The notes under the pieces are model-generated. The model was not told the DNA's origin. It saw only the letters and a program-made list of their open reading frames with translations, and did no database searches. Made by a program: the position numbers and the translations under genes. From Saprospiraceae bacterium (GTDB lineage Bacteria; Bacteroidota; Bacteroidia; Chitinophagales; JAHQVX01): a DNA stretch of 35,656 nucleotides. The first letter of the stretch is position 1. Each line of letters starts with the position of its first letter. Shown piece after piece: positions 7,958-15,367 of this stretch. The stretch covers positions 1 to 35,656 of the forward strand of contig JAHQVX010000046.1 in the NCBI GenBank assembly GCA_019634125.1, given 5' to 3'.

Positions 7958-7999
7958 AAAAAAAAAGAGGGACCACGTGTTTTTCCTACACGTAATCCC
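7958..7999 (-). terminator. Hairpin with U-tract after rplT, also in the leader of the next gene
   Basis: On the minus strand GGGATTACGTGT pairs with ACACGTGGTCCC (12 bp including two G-U pairs) across a 7-base loop, followed by a long T-run. It can end the rpmI-rplT transcript. Since a promoter-like sequence lies between rplT and this hairpin, it may act as an attenuator for the 7442-7936 gene. CCCCCC just before that gene's ATG is an alternative partner for GGGGG in the left arm. Confidence 0.75.
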
Positions 8000-8015
8000 C
8001 CAAGTACTTCGTTAC

Positions 8016-8046
8016 TAAAGATACAAAGTCTATGCCAACTTTGCAA
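8016..8046 (-). promoter_or_regulatory. Predicted promoter for the 164-residue membrane protein gene
   Basis: On the minus strand TTG (8046-8044), 20 bases, then TATCTTTA (8023-8016), one mismatch from TAnnTTTG. It overlaps the 3' end of rplT. A start near 8010 gives a leader of about 70 bases that contains the 7958-7999 hairpin. Confidence 0.45.
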
Positions 8047-8374
8047 CTATTTCTTTAAAACTTTCTGGATGGTTTAATGCCAAATCCGCTAAAGTCTTTC
8101 TGTTTAACTCGATATTATTTTGCTTCAATGCGTGCATTAGGGTAGAATACGTCATTCCTTCCTGTCTTGCGGCAGCATTAATTCGGCTAATCCAAAGTCT
8201 TCTAAATTGTCTTTTCTTTAATTTTCGGCCGGTGTATGCATAAAGCATGGCTTTATCTACGGCATTTTTTGCAACGGTATAAACGTTGCTACGTGCTCCA
8301 AAATACCCTTTGGCTTGTTTTAGAACTTTTTTGCGGCGCTTGCGTGAGGCCACATGATTGGTTGATCTAGGCAT
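8030..8374 (-). CDS. rplT: 50S ribosomal protein L20
   Basis: 114 residues, the usual length. The N-terminus [29 protein letters not shown] and the later segments [15 protein letters not shown] and LALNHPESF are the L20 signature. L20 binds 23S rRNA early in large-subunit assembly and in several phyla represses its own operon by binding the mRNA. It is the last gene of the thrS-infC-rpmI-rplT cluster, 73 bases after rpmI. That spacer has two short hairpins (8401-8416 and 8391-8401) which could be an L20 binding site, but nothing in the sequence proves this. Confidence 0.97.
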   Translation of the reverse strand: MPRSTNHVASRKRRKKVLKQAKGYFGARSNVYTVAKNAVDKAMLYAYTGRKLKKRQFRRLWISRINAAARQEGMTYSTLMHALKQNNIELNRKTLADLALNHPESFKEIVAKLA

Positions 8375-8390
8375 GTTTTTTAGTTTTCTG

Positions 8391-8416
8391 ACACTAAGTG
8401 TTCCGCCACTTCGGAA
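8391..8416 (-). promoter_or_regulatory. Paired short hairpins in the rpmI-rplT spacer, possible L20 site
   Basis: TTCCG/CGGAA (8416-8412 with 8405-8401) is followed by ACAC/GTGT (8401-8398 with 8394-8391). The 73-base spacer is long for this packed operon and lies directly before rplT. Autogenous control by L20 is known in Escherichia coli and Bacillus; this site is only a candidate by position. Confidence 0.25.
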
Positions 8417-8447
8417 TCTTTACTACTACGGTCAATTTTAAAAATAT

Positions 8448-8648
8448 TTACTTTCCAATACAAAGCATGGCTTTCACTCTGCTTTCATCAGATTTCTCCA
8501 AAACAGTAGACCCATTAAGGTGTCTTTTTCTTTTGGTGCTCTTCTTAGTAAGCAAGTGACTTTTGTACGCTTTGTTACGCTTAATTTTTCCAGAACCAGT
8601 CAGCTTAAAACGCTTTTTAGCGCTGGAGTTTGTTTTCATCTTCGGCAT
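8448..8648 (-). CDS. rpmI: 50S ribosomal protein L35
   Basis: 66-residue basic protein with the L35 signature [24 protein letters not shown] and [15 protein letters not shown] structural protein of the large subunit. It lies between infC and rplT as in most bacteria, but is separated from infC by 114 bases with a strong hairpin and an exact TAnnTTTG box (8678-8671), so rpmI-rplT may be a separate transcription unit here. Confidence 0.97.
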   Translation of the reverse strand: MPKMKTNSSAKKRFKLTGSGKIKRNKAYKSHLLTKKSTKRKRHLNGSTVLEKSDESRVKAMLCIGK

Positions 8649-8670
8649 TACTCCGTAAATTTTAGGACGG

Positions 8671-8678
8671 CAAAGATA
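8671..8678 (-). promoter_or_regulatory. rpmI: -7 box before rpmI
   Basis: TATCTTTG on the minus strand, an exact TAnnTTTG, 22 bases before the rpmI ATG. The expected -33 region has no clear TTG, so the match rests on the -7 box and on its place just after the infC terminator. Confidence 0.5.
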
Positions 8679-8712
8679 TCATTTAATCCTTGAAAATCCA
8701 TGGATAGAACGT

Positions 8713-8743
8713 AAAAACCGCCTCGGCAAAGCCGAGGCGGTTT
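8713..8743 (-). terminator. Terminator-like hairpin between infC and rpmI
   Basis: 13-bp perfect stem (8715-8727 with 8731-8743) with core CGGCAAAGCCG and AAA loop on the plus strand; five T follow on the minus strand. It would end or partly end the thrS-infC transcript before the ribosomal protein genes. Confidence 0.8.
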
Positions 8744-8762
8744 CTATATATAGATCGGTATA

Positions 8763-9311
8763 TTATTTCTTCTTCTTCGGCATGATGAAAATACTCATAC
8801 GTTTACCTTCTAATTTGGGCATAGCCTCTAAGTCACCTAGTTCTTGTAAGCGTTCTGCAAACTGGAGTAATAATAATTCACCACGGTCTTTAAATACGAT
8901 AGATCGCCCTCTAAAGTGAACAAAGGCTTTCACTTTTGCTCCTTCTTTTAGGAATTTCTCAGCATGTTTTAATTTGAAGTCAATGTCGTGATCATCCGTA
9001 TTCGGGGTGAAACGAATTTCTTTAACCACCACTTTCTGTTGTTTTGATTTCAATTCCTTATCCCGCTTTTTCTTTTCGTAAAGGAATTTTTTATAATCTA
9101 CGATTTGGCAAACCGGTGGTCGAGCTTTCGCTGCGATTTCAACGAGGTCTAATCCTTGTTCTTCGGCCATTTCCATGGCTTTACTCGTGGAGTATACGCC
9201 ATTTTCTACATTGTCGCCTGTTAATCGTACTTCCGGAACTTTAATCTGGTGATTCGTTCTGAAAAAATACTTGGGTTCCTGTCTAGGTGGTTTTCTTCTT
9301 CCTCTTCTCAA
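8763..9311 (-). CDS. infC: Translation initiation factor IF-3, TTG start
   Basis: 182 residues. The N-domain shows NHQIKVPEVRLTGDNVENGVYS, then the linker, and the C-domain KVVVKEIRFTPNTDDHD and VKAFVHFRGR typical of IF-3. It binds the 30S subunit, prevents premature 70S joining and discriminates against non-AUG starts. The start is TTG at 9311-9309: only one in-frame codon separates it from an upstream TAA (9317-9315), so no ATG is available, and the next residues RRGRRKPPRQEP are typical for family N-termini in this phylum. A non-AUG start fits the known autogenous repression of infC (AUU in E. coli). It lies 35 bases after thrS. Confidence 0.96.
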   Translation of the reverse strand: MRRGRRKPPRQEPKYFFRTNHQIKVPEVRLTGDNVENGVYSTSKAMEMAEEQGLDLVEIAAKARPPVCQIVDYKKFLYEKKKRDKELKSKQQKVVVKEIRFTPNTDDHDIDFKLKHAEKFLKEGAKVKAFVHFRGRSIVFKDRGELLLLQFAERLQELGDLEAMPKLEGKRMSIFIMPKKKK

Positions 9312-9346
9312 ATTTTATTGTTTAATGAATAATACGCTTTCGCGGT

Positions 9347-11284
9347 TTAGTTGTCTTGTAATTCTTTATGTATTTGTTCAACAAATTCCGTTGTGGATAT
9401 AGTTCCCAGATCTCCTTTTCCATGCTGACGAACATTGACAGTTTCTGCTTCTTGTTCTTTTTCTCCAACAATAAGCATAAAAGGAACTTTTTGGGTTTCC
9501 GCATCACGAATAAGCTTTCCAATACGCTCATAGCGTGTATCCACAGTGCTACGAATATCGTTAATTTTTAAGATTTTGCTGACTTCTTTTGCGTAATCGA
9601 GAAATTTTTCTGCTACGGGTAGTACTCGAACTTGTTCAGGAGCCAGCCAGAGTGGGAAGTTGCCTGCACAATGTTCGATGAGTACACCAATAAATCGCTC
9701 CATCGATCCAAACGGTGCTCTATGAATCATCACTGGGCGATGTTTTTGGCCGTCGGAGCCTACATATTCCAGTTCGAAACGCTCTGGGAGGTTGTAATCA
9801 ACTTGTACGGTTCCCAGCTGCCAAGAACGACCCAGTGCATCTTTAATCATAAAGTCGAGCTTAGGTCCGTAGAAAGCGGCTTCGCCGGTTTCTACAACAG
9901 TTTCTAAACCTACTTCAGCAGCAGCTTCTTGAATCATTCGTTCAGCCTTGTCCCAATTTTCATCGCTACCGATGTATTTTTCTTTGTTAGCTGGATCGCG
10001 TAACGATACTTGTGCCGTGAAATCTTTAAAGCCTAACTTGCTAATGACCATTTTGATCAACTCCAATACGTCTATAAACTCTTCTTTTAATTGATCTGGT
10101 GTACAGAAAATGTGGGCATCATCTACTGTGAAACTTCGTACTCGGGTTAAGCCATGCAATTCTCCACTTTGCTCGTAACGGTAAACCGTCCCAAATTCTG
10201 CGATCCGAACAGGTAAGTCCCTGAACGAACGAGGCATATGCGCAAATACTTCACAATGGTGCGGACAGTTCATAGGCTTCAAGAAGAACTCTTCGTTTTC
10301 TCTAGGGGTTTCAATAGGCTGAAAACTATCTTCTCCGTATTTTTCATAATGACCAGAAGTGACATACAAGTCTTTCTTGCCAACATGCGGCGTGATCACA
10401 GGAGTATAGCCCTGTTTTAATTGCTCTTTCTTTAGGAAGTCTTCCAAGATGGTGCGAAGTGCTGTTCCATGAGGCAACCAAATGGGTAGTCCAGCGCCTA
10501 CTTTTTCGGAAAACATAAAAATGCCGAGCTGCGCGCCGAGTTTCCTGTGATCTCTTTTCTTCGCTTCTTCCAACATTTCTAAGTGATGAGCTAACTGGTC
10601 TTTTTTAGGGAAAGACACGCCATAGATTCGCGTCATCATTTGGTTGTTTTCATCGCCTTTCCAATAAGCTCCAGCTACGTTCAATAACTTGATTGCTTGA
10701 ATTTTATTCGTATTGGGAATATGTGGGCCACGACATAAATCGGTAAAGTCACCTTGTGTGTAAAACGTGATTTCGCCATCTTCTAAGCCTTCCAGCAGAT
10801 CGAGTTTGTATTGATCGTCTTTTTCTTTGAAGTAAGCCACAGCATCTGCTTTCGATACTTCTTTCCGAACGAAGTCGTTTTGCTTACTGGCCAACTCCTT
10901 CATCTTCTTTTCAATCTTCGGCAAGTCTTCTGTGGAGATTTTTTGACCTTCGGGCAACTCGATGTCATAGTAAAAACCTTTTGGGCTCTCAATGGCTGGG
11001 CCAATGCCAAACTTAGTGCCTGGATAGAGCGCTTCAATCGCTTCAGCCATTAAATGTGCGCTCGAGTGCCAAAACGTACTTTGACCTCCTTTATCATCCC
11101 ATGATAATAAGTTTAAAGCGGCATCTGTTTCAATAGGGCGTGTTAAATCAACCACTTCGCCATTGACTTCAGCAGCCAATAACTTTTTGGCTAGGCCACT
11201 ACTGATTCCTTTCGCAATATCTAAAGCAGCTATTCCTTTCTCGAATTCTCTTACAGCACCGTCTGGAAAAGTAATTTTTATCAT
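9347..11284 (-). CDS. thrS: Threonyl-tRNA synthetase
   Basis: Class II aminoacyl-tRNA synthetase charging tRNA-Thr. 645 residues with the full bacterial layout: TGS domain (1-60, [14 protein letters not shown]), editing domain with [10 protein letters not shown] and CRGPHIPNT zinc-type motif (about 73-230), catalytic domain with motif 2 [16 protein letters not shown], the zinc ligand cysteine in [10 protein letters not shown], and motif 3 [12 protein letters not shown], then the anticodon-binding domain (about 540-645, [14 protein letters not shown]). ATG start. A TAnnTTTG box lies 30 bases upstream; no T-box leader is present. It heads the classical cluster with infC, rpmI and rplT. Confidence 0.98.
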   Translation of the reverse strand: MIKITFPDGAVREFEKGIAALDIAKGISSGLAKKLLAAEVNGEVVDLTRPIETDAALNLLSWDDKGGQSTFWHSSAHLMAEAIEALYPGTKFGIGPAIESPKGFYYDIELPEGQKISTEDLPKIEKKMKELASKQNDFVRKEVSKADAVAYFKEKDDQYKLDLLEGLEDGEITFYTQGDFTDLCRGPHIPNTNKIQAIKLLNVAGAYWKGDENNQMMTRIYGVSFPKKDQLAHHLEMLEEAKKRDHRKLGAQLGIFMFSEKVGAGLPIWLPHGTALRTILEDFLKKEQLKQGYTPVITPHVGKKDLYVTSGHYEKYGEDSFQPIETPRENEEFFLKPMNCPHHCEVFAHMPRSFRDLPVRIAEFGTVYRYEQSGELHGLTRVRSFTVDDAHIFCTPDQLKEEFIDVLELIKMVISKLGFKDFTAQVSLRDPANKEKYIGSDENWDKAERMIQEAAAEVGLETVVETGEAAFYGPKLDFMIKDALGRSWQLGTVQVDYNLPERFELEYVGSDGQKHRPVMIHRAPFGSMERFIGVLIEHCAGNFPLWLAPEQVRVLPVAEKFLDYAKEVSKILKINDIRSTVDTRYERIGKLIRDAETQKVPFMLIVGEKEQEAETVNVRQHGKGDLGTISTTEFVEQIHKELQDN

Positions 11285-11314
11285 GAAGTTGTCTTCGTCA
11301 TTTTTCTAAGTCTG

Positions 11315-11322
11315 CAAAGATA
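11315..11322 (-). promoter_or_regulatory. thrS: -7 box of the thrS promoter
   Basis: TATCTTTG on the minus strand, exact TAnnTTTG, 30 bases before the thrS ATG. The -33 region is not clear. Confidence 0.55.
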
Positions 11323-11419
11323 GAAGGAATCAAGAATGAAAGAATAGTTCAGGGAATTAAATTAAATTCATTGTGTTTGTCGAACGATTTTCTTGTCGAG
11401 ATATGAAGTAAGAATTAAG

Positions 11420-11427
11420 TATTTTTG
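11420..11427 (+). promoter_or_regulatory. hmgA: -7 box of the hmgA promoter
   Basis: TATTTTTG, exact TAnnTTTG, 17 bases before the hmgA ATG. A TTG lies 24 bases upstream, slightly too far for an ideal -33 element. The 160-base gap to the divergent thrS gene holds both promoters. Confidence 0.55.
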
Positions 11428-11444
11428 GTTCAAACAAAAACACT

Positions 11445-12605
11445 ATGCCGCATTATTACTCGTTGGGAAAAATTCCGCCAAAGCGCCATACACAATTTCG
11501 TCAGCCCAAAGGAGCATTATATCATGAAGAGTTATTCTCTACCTTCGGTTTCGATGATAATTATTCCTTGCTTTATCATGTGCATCCGCCAACTAAGATT
11601 GTACAAGTGGATGACCCTTTCTCTGTGGAGCCAAAGGTTATCGCGGCTAAGCAGTTAAAACATCGGAGTTTCAATGGGTTTCAAGTTGCTCCGCACGCGG
11701 ATTACATAACGAGTCGCGTTCCGGTATTAGTGAACAGTGATGTGCATATGAGTTTAGCAGCTCCTACTGCCAGCATGACGGATTACTTTTTCAAAAATGC
11801 AGATGCTGATGAAGTTATTTTCATCCATAAGGGAAAGGGGAAGTTGCATTCTATGTATGGGGAAGTGCCCTTTCAATATGGCGATTATGTAGTGATCCCA
11901 AGAGGAACTACTTATAAGCTAGAATTCGAGGATGCAAATAACCGATTGTTAATTGTAGAATCGTTCTCTCCAATTGTTCCACCTAGAAGATATTTGAGTA
12001 AATATGGTCAGCTTATGGAACATTCGCCTTATTGTGAACGAGACTTCAAAAAGCCTCAGAACTTGCAAACCCATGATGAAGAAGGGGATTTCAAGTTTAT
12101 GATCAAGAAGGAAGGCATGATTTATCCTTACCACTATAAGTTTCATCCATTTGATGTGATTGGTTGGGATGGGTACAATTATCCATACACATTTTCGATT
12201 CACGATTTCGAACCGATTACTGGTCGGGTGCATCAACCGCCCCCAGTTCATCAAACGTTTGCTGCTCGAGGCTTTGTGATTTGTTCTTTTGTGCCAAGAC
12301 TATTTGATTATCATCCATTAGCGATTCCAGCACCATATAACCACAGTAATATAGATAGTGATGAAGTGCTGTATTATGTAGATGGAGATTTTATGAGCAG
12401 AAAGCACGTAGAGCAGGGTATGATTACCTTACATCCCGGGGGCATTCCGCACGGACCGCATCCAGGAACTTACGAAGGCAGTATTGGTGCCAAAGAAACG
12501 CATGAATTAGCCGTAATGGTAGATACATTTCGTCCCTTGCAGTTAACGGAGGCCGCTTTCGGTATCGAAAATCCAGATTATCACCAAAGTTGGTTGGCTC
12601 ATTAG
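11445..12605 (+). CDS. hmgA: Homogentisate 1,2-dioxygenase
   Basis: Non-haem Fe(II) enzyme that opens the ring of homogentisate to maleylacetoacetate in tyrosine/phenylalanine breakdown. 386 residues, cupin fold. N-terminal half with GKGKLHSMYGEVPFQYGDYVVIPRGT (seen as the cupin core around residues 129-155). Probable iron ligands, by comparison with the family, are His300 and Glu307 in YNHSNIDSDEVLYY and His336 in GGIPHGPHPG. It is shorter than the human and proteobacterial enzymes (about 430-445), as in many Bacteroidota. The pathway partner hppD is 740 bases downstream. The DUF2752 gene starts 3 bases after its stop. Confidence 0.9.
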   Translation: MPHYYSLGKIPPKRHTQFRQPKGALYHEELFSTFGFDDNYSLLYHVHPPTKIVQVDDPFSVEPKVIAAKQLKHRSFNGFQVAPHADYITSRVPVLVNSDVHMSLAAPTASMTDYFFKNADADEVIFIHKGKGKLHSMYGEVPFQYGDYVVIPRGTTYKLEFEDANNRLLIVESFSPIVPPRRYLSKYGQLMEHSPYCERDFKKPQNLQTHDEEGDFKFMIKKEGMIYPYHYKFHPFDVIGWDGYNYPYTFSIHDFEPITGRVHQPPPVHQTFAARGFVICSFVPRLFDYHPLAIPAPYNHSNIDSDEVLYYVDGDFMSRKHVEQGMITLHPGGIPHGPHPGTYEGSIGAKETHELAVMVDTFRPLQLTEAAFGIENPDYHQSWLAH

Positions 12606-12608
12606 AAC

Positions 12609-12911
12609 ATGAATATTTACCAAAAATTTGTTGAGTTGGTAGAAGGCAATATGTTGCGTTGTCCGAGTAAGTTGGTGACGGGTGCAGATTGCCCCGGTTG
12701 TGGAATCCAGCGAGCCATTGTATTGTTATTGAAAGGTAATATAGTGGAGTCGTTTTATATGTATCCGCCCTTGTTCCCTTTGATTTTTACCGTATTTTTT
12801 TTAATTGTACGTGTGAAAAATAAGTCGGATTGGTCTTTGATAGCGTTAAAATATTCCTATTTTGCGACAGCTATTTTTTTAGTGGTTAATTTTTTAATCA
12901 AAATAATCTGA
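12609..12911 (+). CDS. DUF2752 membrane protein
   Basis: 100 residues with the DUF2752 hallmark CPGCGIQRA (about 29-37) after a short N-terminal part, and two or three hydrophobic segments (about 50-68 and 75-98). The function is unknown; the cysteine pair could bind a metal or form a disulfide at the membrane. The gene is packed 3 bases after hmgA and 3 bases before a CCC-motif membrane protein gene, a pairing seen in other Bacteroidota. Confidence 0.8.
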   Translation: MNIYQKFVELVEGNMLRCPSKLVTGADCPGCGIQRAIVLLLKGNIVESFYMYPPLFPLIFTVFFLIVRVKNKSDWSLIALKYSYFATAIFLVVNFLIKII

Positions 12912-12914
12912 CCC

Positions 12915-13250
12915 ATGGAAACACCACCTACTACATCAACACAAAAACTTCCTAATGATCCTTTAGCTTTAATTCTCGCGATATCATCCATTGTATTGGC
13001 ATGTTGTTGTGGTTTTTTTAGTTTAATTCCAGCCATTATTGGTTTTGTAATGGCTAACAAAGGCATGAAAGAATATGAAGCCAATCCAGATGGTTATGCG
13101 GCTGGCTCTTTCTCTAATATGAAAACAGCACGTATCATTGCTATTATTGGTATTGTACTAGGTGTGTTGTCATTGTTATATGGAATTTTTATGATCGCTA
13201 CACTTGGAATCGATGGATACCAAGAGCAGATGAGAGATATTTTAGGTTAG
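12915..13250 (+). CDS. CCC-motif (DUF4190-like) small membrane protein
   Basis: 111 residues. A proline/threonine-rich cytoplasmic start is followed by a transmembrane segment holding three consecutive cysteines (VLACCCGFFSLIPAIIGFVMA), a loop with YEANPDGYAAGSFSNMKTAR and a second segment (IIAIIGIVLGVLSLLYGIFMI). This fits the DUF4190-like 'CCC motif membrane protein' group. The role is unknown. It ends the hmgA operon: a strong terminator follows 30 bases downstream. Confidence 0.75.
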   Translation: METPPTTSTQKLPNDPLALILAISSIVLACCCGFFSLIPAIIGFVMANKGMKEYEANPDGYAAGSFSNMKTARIIAIIGIVLGVLSLLYGIFMIATLGIDGYQEQMRDILG

Positions 13251-13280
13251 TACTTAGCCTAATTAGTGTATAAAGAACAT

Positions 13281-13307
13281 AACCACCCCGTACGGGGTGG
13301 TTTTTTT
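13281..13307 (+). terminator. Terminator after the hmgA unit
   Basis: A 20-base perfect palindrome ACCACCCCGTACGGGGTGGT (13282-13301) is followed by a T-run to 13307. It ends the hmgA-DUF2752-CCC transcript before hppD. Confidence 0.9.
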
Positions 13308-13347
13308 GTGCCCGAAATTCTACCTTTACCCCAGAAATAAAGGAGTT

Positions 13348-14478
13348 ATGATACAAGAAATGCTAGAGAAAGAAATTCATCCTAACGTGGAAGATTTCTT
13401 ACCGTTAAACGGAACAGACCACATTGAGTTTTACTGTGGCAATGCGAAGCAAAGTGCCTATTACTATCAAACCGCTTTCGGCTTTGAATTAGTGGCCTAT
13501 GCTGGACCAGAAACAGGAATTCGTGATCGAGCGTCTTACGTGCTCCAACAAGATAAGTTACGCTTTGTACTTACCACTTCTTTATATGCCGATAGCGACA
13601 TCAGCAATCATGTGAATAAGCATGGCGATGGGGTGAAAGTACTTGCACTCTGGGTGAATGATGCTCGGAAATCCTACGAAGAAACTACAAAACGTGGTGC
13701 AGAAGGTGTTATGGAACCAACCGTCCTAAGCGATGCCCATGGCGAAGTTGTTATTAGTGCAATTAAAACGTACGGCGATACCATTCACAAGTTTGTAGAA
13801 CGCAAAAATTACACTGGTCCGTTTTTACCAGGCTACGAAGCTGCTCAATCACCAATGCCAGTGACTCCAATCGGGTTGAAGTATGTAGATCACTGTGTAG
13901 GTAATGTAGAACTTGGACATATGAATAAGTGGGTCAAGTTTTATGAAGATGTGATGGGTTTTAAACTCTTAATCACCTTCGATGATGAAGATATTTCAAC
14001 CGAATACAGTGCATTGATGAGCAAGGTGGTCAGTAATGGAAATGGTTATGTGAAATTTCCGATCAATGAGCCTGCTGATGGTAAACGGAAGAGCCAAATT
14101 GAAGAATACATCGAATTTTATAATGGAGCGGGTGTTCAACATATCGCCATTGCAACCGATGATATTATTCATACCATCGGTGCGTTGCGCAAACGTGGCG
14201 TAGAATTTTTACATGTACCTGATACCTATTACGATGATTTAACCGATCGAGTTGGAGCGATCAAAGAAGATATTGAAAAACTCAAAGCATTGAACATCTT
14301 AGTGGATCGAGATGATGAAGGGTATTTGTTACAGATTTTCACCAAGCCTATAGAAGACCGGCCTACGGTGTTCTTTGAGTTTATCCAACGAGAAGGGGCT
14401 AGAAGTTTCGGTAAAGGAAATTTCAAAGCTTTGTTTGAAGCCATCGAACGCGAACAAGCCCGAAGAGGGAATTTGTAG
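13348..14478 (+). CDS. hppD: 4-Hydroxyphenylpyruvate dioxygenase
   Basis: Fe(II) enzyme converting 4-hydroxyphenylpyruvate to homogentisate, the step before HmgA. From the ATG at 13348 it has 376 residues with two VOC halves; the first begins at DHIEFYCGNAKQSAYYY. The iron ligands in the C-terminal half are His182 (YVDHCVGNV), His265 (GVQHIAIATDDI) and Glu344 (FFEFIQREG), and the end GKGNFKALFEAIEREQ is the conserved C-terminal helix that covers the site. The frame is open further upstream, but those codons lie in the terminator hairpin. The ATG at 13348 follows AAAGGAGT, a rare Shine-Dalgarno-like stretch here. Confidence 0.95.
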   Translation: MIQEMLEKEIHPNVEDFLPLNGTDHIEFYCGNAKQSAYYYQTAFGFELVAYAGPETGIRDRASYVLQQDKLRFVLTTSLYADSDISNHVNKHGDGVKVLALWVNDARKSYEETTKRGAEGVMEPTVLSDAHGEVVISAIKTYGDTIHKFVERKNYTGPFLPGYEAAQSPMPVTPIGLKYVDHCVGNVELGHMNKWVKFYEDVMGFKLLITFDDEDISTEYSALMSKVVSNGNGYVKFPINEPADGKRKSQIEEYIEFYNGAGVQHIAIATDDIIHTIGALRKRGVEFLHVPDTYYDDLTDRVGAIKEDIEKLKALNILVDRDDEGYLLQIFTKPIEDRPTVFFEFIQREGARSFGKGNFKALFEAIEREQARRGNL

Positions 14479-14482
14479 TTGA

Positions 14483-14531
14483 TCTGCTACGCAATTTGCT
14501 ATTGGTAAATCTGTGAATTGGTAAATCAGTG
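14483..14531 (-). repeat. Intergenic degenerate repeat, copy 1
   Basis: Read on the minus strand it runs CACTGATTTACCAATTCACA, GATTTACCAATAGCAAAT and ends TGCGTAGCAGA. Copy 2 at 22097-22137 (plus) has the same order CACTGATT...CACnnAT...ACCAA...TGCGAAGCAGA. Built from degenerate 8-9-base units of CACTAATT type; no coding potential. Confidence 0.55.
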
Positions 14532-14596
14532 GACCGTTCGTTTGCTTAGAACTGCTGCATCTGGGTTCTTGCCCCAATTCTTACTTTCAATATTAC

Positions 14597-14625
14597 AAAC
14601 CCCCTCGGCAAAGCCGAGGGGGTTT
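14597..14625. terminator. Bidirectional terminator between hppD and DUF4197
   Basis: 13-bp perfect stem with core CGGCAAAGCCG, AAA on the plus strand, ending in TTT on both strands. It lies between convergent genes (hppD stop 14478, DUF4197 stop 14651). The rest of this 172-base gap holds the degenerate repeat at 14483-14531. Confidence 0.8.
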
Positions 14626-14650
14626 CTAGTTCGAGTCAACAAATTCGGTG

Positions 14651-15337
14651 TTATCTATTCTGGTAGAAATCAAATACTTTTTTCACTACAGCATCGCCTA
14701 AGCTCGCCGGATTATCACGAATCTTTTTCTCTTCAGCACCCATGCTTAAAAACACCGCATCCACCGCTTTTTCAGCGAGGAAGTCCGATAAGTTCGCATC
14801 AACTTTGTTCTTAGCAAACAAGTTATATGCACCGGTAGCCATTCCCCAATATTGCATAATCTCAGGTTCTTGATTCAGTAATTCTGCTTCAATCTTTTGG
14901 CTATACCTCTTTTTTACGGTTGTATACATCGCTTCACGAAGGACTTGCGTAGCAGCATCTTCGCCACCGAGAACGATAGAAACAGCATCTCCAAAATTCA
15001 CTTCTTTTACAGCGTCAGTTAAGATACCACCACTTTCAGCAGCTACTGTAGAAACAACATCGGTAATGGTGTTTTCTACTTTAGTCACATCATCGCCTAA
15101 GCCCAATGTCTTCAACGTAGCTAAAACAGGTTGAAGTTCTTCTGGCAATAAACCTTCAGCACCCTGCTTGTTCAATTTGTTCAAAGTAACTAATGCCTTA
15201 AGTGCCGAACTGTCTAAAACTTTTGTTAATGCTTGTAATACTTCAGCTTCTGAAGGTTCACCTAATAAGACTTTTGCTGTGTTACACGAATAAAAAGACA
15301 TGCACAGCATCATGCCTATAAAAATCATCTTTTTCAT
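14651..15337 (-). CDS. DUF4197 lipoprotein (first paralogue)
   Basis: 228 residues. A lipoprotein signal ends at Cys18 (MSFYSCNT), so the protein is probably anchored in a membrane. The body matches DUF4197: LKTLGLGDDVTKVENTI, FGDAVSIVLGGEDAATQVLREAMY, YWGMATGAYNLF, DFLAEKAVDAVFLSMGAEEKKIRDNPASLGDAVVKKVF. Function unknown. A paralogue of about the same length is at 21256-21981. It lies 30 bases after the E2 gene on the same strand, so it may be transcribed from that operon. Confidence 0.85.
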   Translation of the reverse strand: MKKMIFIGMMLCMSFYSCNTAKVLLGEPSEAEVLQALTKVLDSSALKALVTLNKLNKQGAEGLLPEELQPVLATLKTLGLGDDVTKVENTITDVVSTVAAESGGILTDAVKEVNFGDAVSIVLGGEDAATQVLREAMYTTVKKRYSQKIEAELLNQEPEIMQYWGMATGAYNLFAKNKVDANLSDFLAEKAVDAVFLSMGAEEKKIRDNPASLGDAVVKKVFDFYQNR

Positions 15338-15367
15338 ATAGTGGATTAGTTCACTAAGATAAAAAAG

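Noticed and set aside
9870-9895. CGGCTTCGCCG palindrome in thrS
   Set aside because: Only 4-bp arms around TTC; too short to count with the triloop set.
11285-11444. T-box or leader peptide before thrS
   Set aside because: Predicted transcript leader is only about 25 bases long, with no threonine-rich ORF or terminator.
13297-13347. Upstream extension of hppD from an ATG at 13297
   Set aside because: The start lies inside the terminator of the preceding operon, and the extra residues do not resemble the family N-terminus.
14626-14645. GTTCGAGTC resembles a tRNA T-loop
   Set aside because: No acceptor, D or anticodon arm can be built around it; only the loop consensus matches.
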